A stretch of 64,000 nucleotides of DNA, from NCBI RefSeq assembly GCF_900091415.1, contig NZ_FMHU01000001.1, positions 1,116,001 to 1,180,000 on the forward strand, written 5' to 3'. Under the pieces are notes generated by a model. That model did no database searches. It saw only the letters and a list, made by a program, of their open reading frames with translations, and was not told where the DNA came from. Origin of the DNA: Micromonospora inyonensis (GTDB lineage: Bacteria > Actinomycetota > Actinomycetes > Mycobacteriales > Micromonosporaceae). This document shows positions 1 to 8,708 of the stretch, piece after piece (within the stretch, counting starts at the first letter, position 1; each line of letters opens with the position of its first letter). The translations under genes and the position numbers were made by a program.

Positions 1-372
1 GATCGCGGCGATGAGCGCCTCGTCGACCTGGACGAACTCGTGGTCACGGACGTAGCGGCGGTCCAGGTATCCCTCCAGGGAGACGCAGGCCAGCTCGACG
101 GTGCCGCCGGTGCCGCCACGGCGGGTCAGGACGATCCCCGCCCAGACCGGGGTGTCCCCCAGGACCGCGACGATCATCGACCGGCCGGGTTCGGTCGCGC
201 CGAGCCAGTCGCGGGGTGGGGCGCCGTGCCCGGCCAGCGGAATCGGTAGCGCGAAGCTGGCGGAGGTGTAGGCACCCAGGACGCTGGCGATGGTGCCGGA
301 GGGACGCAGGTCGGGCAGTTCCTCGACGATGCGGCCGGTCACCAGGTCGCATCCGAGCCAGGACAGGATCAC
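1..372 (-). CDS. Phage tail protein, 3'-truncated by the window edge (Gp37-like)
   Basis: A GTG start at 372 follows GAGCTGAC and opens a frame that runs without a stop off the left edge, giving 124 residues. The protein begins VILSWLGCDLVTG and contains APPRDWLGATEPGRSM, PVWAGIVLTRRGGTGG and VSLEGYLDRRYVRDHEF. This resembles the N-terminus of the phage ReqiPepy6 Gp37-like tail protein family, recalled from memory. It lies 8 bp downstream of the glycine-rich tip gene, so a tail-tip or baseplate role is likely. The rest of the gene and its domains are outside the window. Confidence 0.6.
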   Translation of the reverse strand, partial: MILSWLGCDLVTGRIVEELPDLRPSGTIASVLGAYTSASFALPIPLAGHGAPPRDWLGATEPGRSMIVAVLGDTPVWAGIVLTRRGGTGGTVELACVSLEGYLDRRYVRDHEFVQVDEALIAAI

Positions 373-380
373 GTCAGCTC

Positions 381-1676
381 CTAGAAGTAGGTGGTGACGA
401 TGACGACACCCTGCCCGCCAGCGCCGCCGGCGGCGGCCGCGCCGGTGCCGGCGACAACCGCTCCGCCGCCGCCACCGCCGTAGCGGTTACCCGCAGTGCC
501 CGACACGGAGGACGGCTGGTTGACGGTGCGGGAGCCGCGGCCACCGCCGCCGAGGTGCGACGCGCCGCCGGCACCGCTGTAGCCGAGAGCCACTTCTCCC
601 CAGCCGCCCTCCCCAGCGCTGCCGCAGAAGACGGTGCCCGTGCCGGTGGTCGCGCCGGCGCCGCCCTCGATGGCGAACGACGATGCCGAGGTGGCGCGAA
701 CGGGGCCACCGGCTCCACCGGGGGCGGTGACGTAGGTGGCGAAGCTGGACGTGCCACCGGTGCCACCAGCTGCGCCAGCACCACCAGCACCCCCCGCGCC
801 GACGGTCACGGTCACCGAGGCTGGCAGCGTGGAAGCATCGATCATGTCCTCGGCGTACGCGCCGCCACCACCGCCGCCGCCTACGGACGCCGCGCCGGCC
901 GCGTTCGTGGTCGCGCCGCCGCCGGCACCGCCGCCGCCCTGGCAGCGCACCCACACGCTGCGCGCGCCGAACGGCTTGGACCAGGTCCCGCCGCCGCTCG
1001 GCGGCGCTCCCACGGTGGCGAACACCTGGGTCTGCGCGGCGATCGTGCGCCATCCGACGCTGTCGTAGACCTCGACTCGCCGCAGGTCCATCCGCCACAC
1101 GTGCAGCCCGCCGTACGGGGCCAGGGCGTCGCGTTCGGCCTGGTCCCGCACCGGCAGGATGCCGCCTGACCCGACGACGAACGGCCGCCGGTCGGTGACC
1201 GCTGGCGCGCCGGGGCTGGCAGGCACGTCGATTGTGGCCAGGCGAATCGCGCCGGCCGGGACTGCCGGCTCCGTCGGGGACGCCGCGGCGACACCGACGA
1301 GGTACTCCGAGCGGGCCAGGCGCAGCCCGGAGGAGTCCTCGTCGTTGTCGTACACCCTCAGGATCACGATGTCCTTGCGCGGGTTGGTGGCGTCGGCGGC
1401 CGCGAGCGGTCCGGGGGTCTCGGCGACCGGCAGCGCCACCCAGTACGGGCCCTGCGGGCTGGTCAGCGCGGGGTCGACGCACGCGACACCCGGCTGCACG
1501 GTGATGGTGCTGCCGGCCAGGGACACCTGCAGTTGAGTGCCGCCCGGGCGGACGCCGCCGCGGGCGCCCATCGCCCGGCCGCCGTAGGCCAGCACCAGCG
1601 CCATGGCCTGGCGCAGTTCGTTCGCGGAGTACGCCGGTAACCCGGCAGACGCGTTGATCCACAGCGGATCGGCCAT
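381..1676 (-). CDS. Glycine-rich phage tail tip or receptor-binding protein
   Basis: The product is 431 aa. The ATG at 1676 is preceded by GAAAGGAA, a good ribosome site. The N-terminal 200 residues (MADPLWINASAG...) look like a structural phage domain similar to baseplate-associated proteins. The last 200 residues are almost pure Gly/Ala/Ser/Thr/Val beta repeats (GGGGAGGGATT, VGAGGAGGAG, GGGGGAVVAG), ending GQGVVIVTTYF. Such Gly-rich C-terminal domains are known in phage tail-fibre and receptor-binding proteins. It sits directly downstream of the distal tail protein gene, where tip proteins usually lie. The receptor is unknown. Confidence 0.7.
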   Translation of the reverse strand: MADPLWINASAGLPAYSANELRQAMALVLAYGGRAMGARGGVRPGGTQLQVSLAGSTITVQPGVACVDPALTSPQGPYWVALPVAETPGPLAAADATNPRKDIVILRVYDNDEDSSGLRLARSEYLVGVAAASPTEPAVPAGAIRLATIDVPASPGAPAVTDRRPFVVGSGGILPVRDQAERDALAPYGGLHVWRMDLRRVEVYDSVGWRTIAAQTQVFATVGAPPSGGGTWSKPFGARSVWVRCQGGGGAGGGATTNAAGAASVGGGGGGGAYAEDMIDASTLPASVTVTVGAGGAGGAGAAGGTGGTSSFATYVTAPGGAGGPVRATSASSFAIEGGAGATTGTGTVFCGSAGEGGWGEVALGYSGAGGASHLGGGGRGSRTVNQPSSVSGTAGNRYGGGGGGAVVAGTGAAAAGGAGGQGVVIVTTYF

Positions 1677-1689
1677 GATGAGGTTCCTT

Positions 1690-3180
1690 TCAGTGCCAGG
1701 TGTCACGCCAGCGGACGGTGGCGGTAGCGGTGGCGGAGTAGGTGGAGGCGTCGAAGGCGATCTCGTGGGTGCCGGGTGGCAGGACGGGCCAGCCGATCCC
1801 GGTGACGGTCGTGACGCCCCGCCGGCTGGCGGTGCCGTTGAGGTAGACGGTGCGGGCGGCGGTGTCGATGTCCAGCCACTGCCCGGCGGTCAGGTCCGTC
1901 CAGACCCGGACGATGCCGGTGCCGTCCGGTGTCAGCAGCGAGGCCCGCGGCTCCACCACGGGCCCGTCGACGCGGATCCGCAGCCCGACCGGTTTGGTGC
2001 CGGTGTTGGTGATTGACGCTCGTCCGGAGGTGACGGCGGCCGCCACGGTGACCGGCACCGTCAGACCTCCGCCGACCGTGGTGACCTGGATGTCGTCCCA
2101 GCTCGCGGTCACCGGCAGGGGGTTGGTGTTCGTCGAGGACAGGATCGATCTGATCGCCACGGCACCCGCTGCGGTCAGGTCCGTGTCGGTTGTCTGCAGG
2201 TGCCACACGTTCGGGTCGCTGGTCTGCCAGGCCCTGGCACGCACGACAGGGCCGACCGTCTGCAGCACCACGGTGTATTTACCGCCGGGCGTGTGGGTCA
2301 GGCCGGTGGTGTGGGTGGCGAGTTGCGTCTCCGTTCCGCCTACCCTCTTGCGCAGCGTCAGGATGACCGTCTGGTTCGACGCGAGCTCAAGCCGGGCCAG
2401 GTAGCAGTTGTTCGGGTCGGCGAACCGGGTGGCGACGGCCTCGAAGTGCCCGCCACCGCTGGCCAACGCGTTGGTGGAGACAACCCCCCTGATCTCGACG
2501 TCGGCGGCGGCGACCCCGGTGAGGATCGACCAGCGGGAGGCGTTGACGGCGCCCACGCGGTGGGTGCCGACTCCACCGCTCACCTGGTAGTCGGCGGCCA
2601 CGCCACCGGACGTCGTCCAAGCCGGGCCGACATCGGGTGTGCCCCAACTGTCCGTCGCGGTACGGCCGAACGCGTCGGCGGCGAGCACCGCCGTGGTCAG
2701 CGGCACCGTCAGCCCGCCGACGGTCGACGGCAGGCTCAGCGGCACCTCGTGCTCGGTGCCGCTGTAGATCGTCGGGTCGAGCGCGACGAACGCGGCCTGG
2801 ACGTAGGTGTGCCCGTCGAGGTGCCGGGACTCCGGGTCGACCATGCGGGGTCGGCCCCGCATCAGGTACTCGGCGCCGGCGAGGACGAACCGCAGATCGA
2901 CGTCGCCACCAGATGGTGCGAACGCGGCGAGCAGCCGGGACATCAGGGTGACGTACTCGGCCGGGCCTCGGGCGAGCACGACCAGGCGCATGGCGATGGC
3001 CACCTGCTCGGCCCACTCCGCCCCGGACCACGACCCGGCCGACCAGGCCCGCGCACCACCCTGGTCGGCCCGGACGTCGCGTTTGAAGGGGTTGAAGTGG
3101 CTGCCCTTGACGAACCGGTACGGGGTGCCCGGTCCGATCACCAGGTCGCGCAGCTGCACCTGGCCCTCGCTGAGCGCCAT
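1690..3180 (-). CDS. Distal tail (Dit-like) protein with inserted beta-sandwich domain
   Basis: The product is 496 aa. The ATG at 3180 overlaps the tape-measure stop as TGATG. The N-terminus (MALSEGQVQLRDLVIGPGTP, then RGRPRMVDPESRHLDG) is typical of distal tail or phage tail-family proteins that begin the tail tip. A central segment of about 200 residues (AFGRTATDSWGTPDVGPAW, then NNCYLARLEL) resembles a concanavalin/LamG-like carbohydrate-binding fold and may contact the cell wall. The C-terminus (NTGTKPVGLRIRVDGP, then GWPVLPPGTHEIAFDA) is the usual Dit C-terminal beta domain. The same frame stays open far upstream, but that part is Arg/Gly-rich shadow of the tape measure. Confidence 0.75.
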   Translation of the reverse strand: MALSEGQVQLRDLVIGPGTPYRFVKGSHFNPFKRDVRADQGGARAWSAGSWSGAEWAEQVAIAMRLVVLARGPAEYVTLMSRLLAAFAPSGGDVDLRFVLAGAEYLMRGRPRMVDPESRHLDGHTYVQAAFVALDPTIYSGTEHEVPLSLPSTVGGLTVPLTTAVLAADAFGRTATDSWGTPDVGPAWTTSGGVAADYQVSGGVGTHRVGAVNASRWSILTGVAAADVEIRGVVSTNALASGGGHFEAVATRFADPNNCYLARLELASNQTVILTLRKRVGGTETQLATHTTGLTHTPGGKYTVVLQTVGPVVRARAWQTSDPNVWHLQTTDTDLTAAGAVAIRSILSSTNTNPLPVTASWDDIQVTTVGGGLTVPVTVAAAVTSGRASITNTGTKPVGLRIRVDGPVVEPRASLLTPDGTGIVRVWTDLTAGQWLDIDTAARTVYLNGTASRRGVTTVTGIGWPVLPPGTHEIAFDASTYSATATATVRWRDTWH

Positions 3181-6119
3181 CAATGTGCTCCGTGCATGGC
3201 GAGTTCCTCCTGGACCTGACGCAGCGAGAACCGATCGGTGAACGCCTTGACCTCGAGCTTTTCGACGTTGACACCACGGCCACCACCGCCGGCCTCGCGT
3301 ACGGCGGCGGTGATCATCGCGGCGAGCGCGGACAGCGGCGCGACGGCCTCGTCCTCGCCGCCCTCGGCGATGTTGGCGAGGATCCCGCCCGGCCGGGCCC
3401 GCGCCACACCGCCCGCAGCCAGCCGCGGGACGTCCGGGAACAGGTCGGGGATGGAGAAGCCCTTCCCACCGATCCCGGGCACCCAGTCGGGCACCTGGAC
3501 CGACATGCCGAAGTCGAGCCGGTTCCAGGCGTCGATGATCATGTTGATGCCGCCGCGTGCCGCCGAGACGGGGCCGTCGAACAGGCCCCGGGCCTTCGCG
3601 GCGATCTTGCCTGGCAGGCCGTCGAAGAACGAGACGACGGCGGTGAATTTGCCGACGATCCAGTCTTTCGCGCTGGTCGCGCCGTCGCTGATCGACCGCC
3701 ACATGGCGGCCGCCGAGGCCTTGATCTGGTCCCAGTGCTTGACGATGAACAGCACCGCGAGGCCGATCGGGCCGGTCAGGATCGCCAGCAGCAACGGCCA
3801 GTTCGCCGACGCCCAGTCCCACACGAACTTGATCGCCGACCAGACCGCGTTGAACGCGGCGGTGACGATCGTGCGGAACGTCTCGCTGTTGCGCCACAGC
3901 AGCACGATCCCGGCGATGAGGGCGACGATCGCGATCAGCACGAGCCCCAGCGGGTTCGCGGACATGGCCGCGTTGAGCAGCCACTGACCGGCGGCCCAGG
4001 CCTTGGTGGCCACGTTCGCGGCAACCGCGGCGACCCGCTGCGCCGTGGTGGCCACGACCGCCCGACCCTTGGCGATGATCCCCCCGTTGGTGGCGGCGGT
4101 CTCGGCGGCCTGCGCGCCGGCGGCCGCCCGGGTCACTGCCGTGTTCTGCACCAGCGCGGCGGTGTGCGCGTTCATGCTGGCGCGCAGGCCCCAGTTCGCG
4201 GCGACCTCCGCGATCTTGATCGGGACCATCGCCACCGCTGCCAGGTTCGCGGCGGTCTGCGCGCCCTTGACCAACACGAACCCGGCAGCCAGCCACGGCA
4301 GCAACGTGATCAGCGTGTCCAGGTGGTCAGCGAGGAACCCGACGACGGTGCCGCCGACTGCCAGGGTGTCGCGGAAGCTGCCGCCCTCGCCGGCTGCCTG
4401 CGACAGCGCCGGGGCGAGGGTCTCCGCACCGGACACGAGAGCGGGCAGCGACGCCACCACGCCCTCGACGACGTCGCGCACGGCGTTCAGGACGGTGGAG
4501 ATCCGCTCCTGCCCCTCCGCGCTGTTGAGGAACGCGCGTAGTCGGGCGGTGCCGGCTTCCAGGCCGGAGAGCATGTCCCCGCCGGCCTCGGCACCACCGG
4601 CCCGGAAGATCGCGGTGATGATGCCGCCGACGTTGAGGGCGATCGTGCCGAGCTGCCGCAGCACGTCCAGGCCACCGCGTAGCCAGCGTTCGAGCTGGCC
4701 GGACTCGCGGGCGCGGGCGGTCCACGCCTCGAACCGCTCGGCCAGGTTCTGGGCGTCGCCGGCGAGACCGGGCAGCACGGACGAGCCGACCACCCCGATG
4801 TGCCGTAGTCCGGAGACGACCGGCGCGACCGCGCGCGCCAGCCGGTCCGACGTCGCCGCGGCGTTGCCCAGGGTGGTGTCGACGTCGCGGACGAACCCCT
4901 TGGACATGGCCAGCTTGGCGCTCTGTCGGATCGCGGTGTTCCACGCCCCGCCGACGTCGCCGAGACGGTTGGTCAGGACCGGCAGGTACCGGTCGGACAG
5001 GCCTCGGACGTCGCCGGCGACGCCGGCCCACACCCGTTGCTGCACCGACCGGGCCATCCGGTCCCACGCCGGCCGCAGCTCCCGGATCACCCGGACCACG
5101 GCCTGCGCTGACGGGGCGAGCTTGGCGTAGGCCTCGGCCGCCTTGGACACGCCACCGCCGCCACCGGCGGACTCGCCAGCGCGGGCGATCTCCTTCTGCG
5201 CGGCCGCGGCTTCCTTCTTGGCCTCGGCTACGGCGGCCTCGGCCTCGCGCTGGCGCTCCAGGGCGTCCTGCACCGCCTCGGAGCCCTCGACCCCGACCCG
5301 CGCCGACTCGGCCTGCTCTGCGGCGAGTTCCTCGTGCCGGGCCTTGGCCTCCTTGAGCGCGTGGTTGGCTTCTTTCAGGGCGAACGCGGCCTCGTCGATC
5401 TCGGCCGCGTCTGGCTTGCTCTTGGCCTTGGCTGCCGCCAGCTCGGTCTCCGCCTGCTTCACGCGGCGGGCCGCAGCCTCCTCCGCCAGGGCGGCGCCCT
5501 CGACATCGAGGGCGTTGCGCCGGATCCGCTCGGCCTCTTCCTCCCGTACTTCGATCAGGTCCCGGGCGGCGCGGGTGGCGTCGCGCTGAGCCGCCACGAC
5601 GCGCTTCTGCGCGGCCTCGTACGCCCGGGTGGCGGCCTCGACCGCCCGCGCCCCAGCCTGCGCGGCGCCGCCGCCCCGGGCGGACTCCTGGGTGAGTGCG
5701 TCGCCGAGGCCTCGGGTGGCGATCGCCAGCACGCCGAGCCCGGCCGCCGCGGTGACCGCCGCCCCGGGCAGGCCGAGGATGGTGCCGATCGCCGGGATGA
5801 TCGCCGAGGTCAACGCGATGGCCTGCGCGGCTACGTAGGCCATGCCGCCGCCGAGCACGGCCGCCCCGGACACCCGGAACAGCCCGTTCAGCAGCGGCCG
5901 TAGCCGCGACGTCTCCCGGTCGACGCCGGAGGCGAACCGGCGGCCGGCGGCCTGCCCGGCCCGTGCCGCGATCGGCTCCAGCCGGTTGAGCACGCTCTCC
6001 AGCCGGGACACGGTGCGCTGCAGGGCGGAGACCATGCTCCGCTCCGCGTCCGGGCCGAACTGCGAGGTGTCCGGGCGGACCCGGACCAGGCCCTCCCCGA
6101 TGGTGCGCGCCACGGACAC
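3180..6119 (-). CDS. Tail tape measure protein
   Basis: The product is 979 aa. It sets tail length and is injected with the DNA. The N-terminus (MSVARTIGEGLVRVRPDTSQF) is characteristic of actinophage tape measures. An Ala/Gly-rich hydrophobic stretch lies around residues 75-135. An Ala/Glu/Arg/Lys-rich coiled coil covers about 155-330, followed by repeated helical segments. Two strong membrane segments (LVLIAIVALIAGIVLLW and LLLAILTGPIGLAVLFIV) lie in the C-terminal half, followed by IPDLFPDVPRLAAGGVARA, the usual tape-measure tail. It follows the overlapping chaperone frames and precedes Dit, the canonical order. Confidence 0.93.
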   Translation of the reverse strand: MSVARTIGEGLVRVRPDTSQFGPDAERSMVSALQRTVSRLESVLNRLEPIAARAGQAAGRRFASGVDRETSRLRPLLNGLFRVSGAAVLGGGMAYVAAQAIALTSAIIPAIGTILGLPGAAVTAAAGLGVLAIATRGLGDALTQESARGGGAAQAGARAVEAATRAYEAAQKRVVAAQRDATRAARDLIEVREEEAERIRRNALDVEGAALAEEAAARRVKQAETELAAAKAKSKPDAAEIDEAAFALKEANHALKEAKARHEELAAEQAESARVGVEGSEAVQDALERQREAEAAVAEAKKEAAAAQKEIARAGESAGGGGGVSKAAEAYAKLAPSAQAVVRVIRELRPAWDRMARSVQQRVWAGVAGDVRGLSDRYLPVLTNRLGDVGGAWNTAIRQSAKLAMSKGFVRDVDTTLGNAAATSDRLARAVAPVVSGLRHIGVVGSSVLPGLAGDAQNLAERFEAWTARARESGQLERWLRGGLDVLRQLGTIALNVGGIITAIFRAGGAEAGGDMLSGLEAGTARLRAFLNSAEGQERISTVLNAVRDVVEGVVASLPALVSGAETLAPALSQAAGEGGSFRDTLAVGGTVVGFLADHLDTLITLLPWLAAGFVLVKGAQTAANLAAVAMVPIKIAEVAANWGLRASMNAHTAALVQNTAVTRAAAGAQAAETAATNGGIIAKGRAVVATTAQRVAAVAANVATKAWAAGQWLLNAAMSANPLGLVLIAIVALIAGIVLLWRNSETFRTIVTAAFNAVWSAIKFVWDWASANWPLLLAILTGPIGLAVLFIVKHWDQIKASAAAMWRSISDGATSAKDWIVGKFTAVVSFFDGLPGKIAAKARGLFDGPVSAARGGINMIIDAWNRLDFGMSVQVPDWVPGIGGKGFSIPDLFPDVPRLAAGGVARARPGGILANIAEGGEDEAVAPLSALAAMITAAVREAGGGGRGVNVEKLEVKAFTDRFSLRQVQEELAMHGAH

Positions 6120-6146
6120 CCCCTATGAAGTTGTGTGTGCTCCCGG

Positions 6147-7045
6147 TCAGCCGCACGCGGCCGACAGCGCCGCGATCTCCGCGAGCCGCCCCGGAGACGG
6201 TCCGCCGGCCGCCGCCGGCTCGTCGACGGACTCGCCGTCGTGGTCCTGGTCGACGTCGAGCGCGTCGTTGAGCGGGTCCGGTTCGCCGCTGAGCGCGGCG
6301 AGCAGGTGCCGGCGGGCGGTCCACTCGTCGCACAGCCCGTACAGCAGCGGCAAACCGTCCCGCGCGGTCAGCCGAAGTAGACGAACTCCCGGGGCGGCTG
6401 CGGGTCCCTCATCGAGATGCCCAGTGGGCCCGGGTCCGGTTCGGTACGCCGCTGCAGAAAATCCTGGAACCCGTCCGAGGACATCGGCGCCGGCGCCGAG
6501 GGCGAGTCGACCTTCGATCCATGGCCAGCACTCGACGGCCCACCCACAGAGTGAGAGGGCCGTGACGTAGGGACCTCGGTGAGGTCCTCCGCGACCCCCT
6601 CCATGATGTCGCTGAGAACATCCGGGTCGACCGCGTGTTCCCGGCAGTACGAGCGGAACCGCTCGTACTCGTCGGCACCGAGCGCGCCCTGAAAGAAGTC
6701 CGCCAGGGCGGCGACGGCCACCGGGTCGACGGTCTTCACCCCGCGCTTGTTCAGGCGCATGAGCTCGCACAGGTCGAGCAGCTGCAGCTCGCCCAGCACC
6801 CGGAACGTCTCACCGTCGAGAGTGAAGGACGGGAAGACGGCGAGCAAGGCGTCGACCAGCTCCTTGCGGGCGGCCACGGCCGCCTGGTCGCCGCTGTTGA
6901 CCGGCGTCGCGTCGAGCTGCGCGAGCAGCTGCCGGGCCCGACCGGTGTGCCCGTCGACCCAGGCGAGAACCTCGCCCAGCGTCCCGGCCGGCGGCGGGGT
7001 GGCGGCGGCCCGCTTGGCCGCGCTGACGTAGGTGCGCCCCATCAT
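6147..7045 (-). CDS. Tail assembly chaperone GT (programmed -1 frameshift product)
   Basis: A -1 slip at the heptamer spanning 6431-6425 (minus strand GGGCCCA, zero-frame codons GGC CCA) fuses the first 207 residues of G to 92 residues of the -1 frame, giving about 299 aa. The extension reads THLDEG-like linker, LLRLTARDGLPLLYGLCDEW, an acidic stretch (DALDVDQDHDGESVDEP) and LAEIAALSAACG, and it has no ribosome site or start of its own. In known tailed phages the T domain recruits the tail-tube protein. The stop at 6147 lies 28 bp before the tape-measure start. Efficiency cannot be judged from sequence. Confidence 0.72.
6368..7045 (-). CDS. Tail assembly chaperone G (zero-frame product)
   Basis: The product is 225 aa, starting at the ATG at 7045, which overlaps the tail-tube stop by 4 bp. 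It is mostly helical (MMGRTYVSAAKRAAATP, then ELVDALLAVFPSFTLDG) and ends EFVYFG. Position between the tube protein and the tape measure, plus a second frame in the -1 register, identify it as the G half of a G/GT chaperone pair that coats the tape measure during assembly. The sequence itself is weakly conserved in this class, so the call rests mainly on context and the frameshift architecture. Confidence 0.8.
   Translation of the reverse strand: MMGRTYVSAAKRAAATPPPAGTLGEVLAWVDGHTGRARQLLAQLDATPVNSGDQAAVAARKELVDALLAVFPSFTLDGETFRVLGELQLLDLCELMRLNKRGVKTVDPVAVAALADFFQGALGADEYERFRSYCREHAVDPDVLSDIMEGVAEDLTEVPTSRPSHSVGGPSSAGHGSKVDSPSAPAPMSSDGFQDFLQRRTEPDPGPLGISMRDPQPPREFVYFG
6425..6431 (-). promoter_or_regulatory. 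Slippery heptamer GGGCCCA for -1 ribosomal frameshifting
   Basis: On the minus strand the sequence is G GGC CCA in the reading frame of chaperone G. This matches the canonical X XXY YYZ rule (GGG then CCC after the slip). It is the only such heptamer I found in the last 30 codons of G, and the -1 frame downstream stays open to 6147. Confidence 0.7.
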
Positions 7046-7590
7046 GCCCTCGCCGGCGCCGCGAGGATCACCGCGAACGGGCGAATGGTCGGTGCCGGCT
7101 TGGCCAGCATGAACTCGTTGCCGATGTTGGCGGCGTCGCTACCGCGCTTGCGCTCCAGTTCGACGTTGCCGCCCTGCAGGCACTCCCGAAACACCCACCG
7201 CTCCGTGCCGTCGCTGGACTCGAAGCCCAACATCCGGCGGACCTCCTCGCCCGGCTCCGGCGGCTCGTAGATGACGATGCCGGTGCCGGCGGTGATCGTG
7301 CCGCCGTTCCACGCCGTGCGCAGGTTCGTCGCGGTGAGCTGCATCAGCGCGAACGCGACCTTCAACTTCCTCGAATTGATGGCGATGTGGATCGGGTCGA
7401 TCTCCTCGGCCACCTCGACCGCACCGGTGTCCAGCTCGTAGCTGATCTTCGAGCCGTCCTTGGTATAACCCATCGTGTTCCACGCCGGATCCCACGGCGT
7501 GCTCAGGTCGCTGGGCTCCAGCGAGCCCAGTGGGGCCTCTCGCAGGATCCCAGGGCCCAGCGCGAGCTGGCCCTTGTTCGGACTCACCAT
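7042..7590 (-). CDS. Major tail tube protein
   Basis: The product is 182 aa with an ATG at 7590. The beta-rich sequence includes LSTPWDPAWNTMGYTKDGSK, VAEEIDPIHIAINSRKLKV and RTAWNGGTITAGTGIVIYEP, a pattern typical of actinophage tail-tube proteins of the lambda gpV class. The size and the position just upstream of the chaperone pair agree. Its stop overlaps the start of chaperone G by 4 bp. No extra Ig-like domain is present. Confidence 0.75.
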   Translation of the reverse strand: MVSPNKGQLALGPGILREAPLGSLEPSDLSTPWDPAWNTMGYTKDGSKISYELDTGAVEVAEEIDPIHIAINSRKLKVAFALMQLTATNLRTAWNGGTITAGTGIVIYEPPEPGEEVRRMLGFESSDGTERWVFRECLQGGNVELERKRGSDAANIGNEFMLAKPAPTIRPFAVILAAPARA

Positions 7591-7603
7591 GGTCTTGTTC
7601 TCC

Positions 7604-7924
7604 TCACAGGTGCACGTAGCGGTCCAGCGCCGGCCCCAGCGCCGGCCGCGCCGGATGGATGCTCGTGCCGAACTCGTGGAACGACATGTAGAAGTGATCT
7701 TGATCCCAGGACACGTCGGTGTACGGGCCGCGTCCGTCGCGGCCCGGCCACGGTTGGATCGACGCCGCGCCCCGGCCGGTGCGGCGTAGCGCGTGCGCGC
7801 GGGCGTCCATCGCCACGCCCTCGGCTACGTCGGTGACCAGGTCAGCGGCGGCCGGGGTGTCACCGAGCAGAGCGGCCTCGTGCCGGTCGACGTGGACGTC
7901 GACGACCTCGACCGACGAGGCCAC
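7604..7924 (-). CDS. Head-tail joining protein, HK97 gp10-like
   Basis: The product is 106 aa. The GTG at 7924 overlaps the upstream stop (TAGTG on the minus strand). The C-terminal phrase MSFHEFGTSIHPARPALGPA is the hallmark of HK97 gp10-like tail-completion proteins (EFGT followed by a Pro-Ala-x-Pro segment). It lies two genes before the tail tube, as expected for a neck or tail-terminator component. Confidence 0.72.
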   Translation of the reverse strand: MASSVEVVDVHVDRHEAALLGDTPAAADLVTDVAEGVAMDARAHALRRTGRGAASIQPWPGRDGRGPYTDVSWDQDHFYMSFHEFGTSIHPARPALGPALDRYVHL

Positions 7925-8355
7925 TACTCGCCCGGCTCCGGCGGCCGCACGAGGTGCTCCCACCCGTTGCGGGCGACGTTGCCCACCGGCACCCGGTCGC
8001 CGGTCACGTGGGCCCGCGCACCGCCGGGCACGTGCAGGGCGGCGGTGGCGATGACGTACCCGGCGGCGGGCAGCACCGCCGCGGTGGCGGCGTCCAGCTC
8101 GGCCCGCGCGTCGACGACCCGCCGCAGCGCCTGGTCCTGGTCGACGTCGACGGCCGCCGGGGTGTCGAGGACTGCCGGCCCGGCGTGCGGGTGCTCCAGC
8201 ACGCACTGCGGGTGCGTGCAGCCCGGCTCGGTGGCCACCGGCGCAGCCGCCGGCGGCTCGGTCGGGGTCGGCTGCTCGTCGACGGCCGGCTCCGCCGGCG
8301 GGGTGTGCTGCTCGTCGGTGGCCGGCTGCGGGCCGGTCAGCTTCGCGCGAGCCAT
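7924..8355 (-). CDS. Uncharacterised neck-region protein with acidic Pro-rich N-terminus
   Basis: The product is 143 aa. The ATG at 8355 overlaps the previous stop as TGATG. The first 45 residues are low-complexity Pro/Glu/Thr/Ala. Next comes a Cys/His cluster (PGCTHPQCVLEHPHAG) that could bind a metal, and then a compact domain ending HVTGDRVPVGNVARNGWEHL. This C-terminal part resembles short structural domains found among phage connector genes. I do not recognise the family. The position between decoration-like and gp10-like genes suggests a virion or assembly role. Confidence 0.55.
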   Translation of the reverse strand: MARAKLTGPQPATDEQHTPPAEPAVDEQPTPTEPPAAAPVATEPGCTHPQCVLEHPHAGPAVLDTPAAVDVDQDQALRRVVDARAELDAATAAVLPAAGYVIATAALHVPGGARAHVTGDRVPVGNVARNGWEHLVRPPEPGE

Positions 8356-8693
8356 CACGCACCGACCTTCCACGCGCCGAAGGACAGGCCGGTGTGCGTC
8401 GAGTAGGTCAACGACACCAGCCCGCCGGCGTCGCCGAACGTGTCGGCCGGCCAGGGCCCGCGCACGGCGTACCCGCCGGCCGGGACGCTGATGGTCAGGT
8501 CGGCGATGGCCTGCCCGCGCACGGTGCCGGGGGTGGTCACGGTGACGGTGATCGGCGCACCCGAGGTGTTCTCCAGAAACAGCCACACGTCGTGGCCGGC
8601 GGTGAACTTGTCCCCCGACGCGCTGGCGGCGTTCGGCGACAGATCGCTCGTCGACGCCGCGCGGGTGATGACACCCGTTCCTACGGTTGCCAC
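8355..8693 (-). CDS. Small beta-rich virion-associated protein, unknown
   Basis: The product is 112 aa starting MATVGTGVITRAASTSD. It is predicted to be all-beta (VWLFLENTSGAPITVTVTTP, then LTISVPAGGYAVRGPWP). This composition and size match capsid decoration or adaptor proteins, and the neighbouring proteins at 10132 and 10407 have a similar beta character. No specific family is recognised. It is translationally coupled to the next gene by TGATG. Confidence 0.55.
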   Translation of the reverse strand: MATVGTGVITRAASTSDLSPNAASASGDKFTAGHDVWLFLENTSGAPITVTVTTPGTVRGQAIADLTISVPAGGYAVRGPWPADTFGDAGGLVSLTYSTHTGLSFGAWKVGA

Positions 8694-8708
8694 AGAAGAT
8701 CCTTCCGA

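Noticed and set aside
3181..4296. Upstream extension of the distal tail gene into the tape-measure gene
   Set aside because: The extension is Arg/Gly-rich shadow; the TGATG overlap at 3180 gives a clear start.
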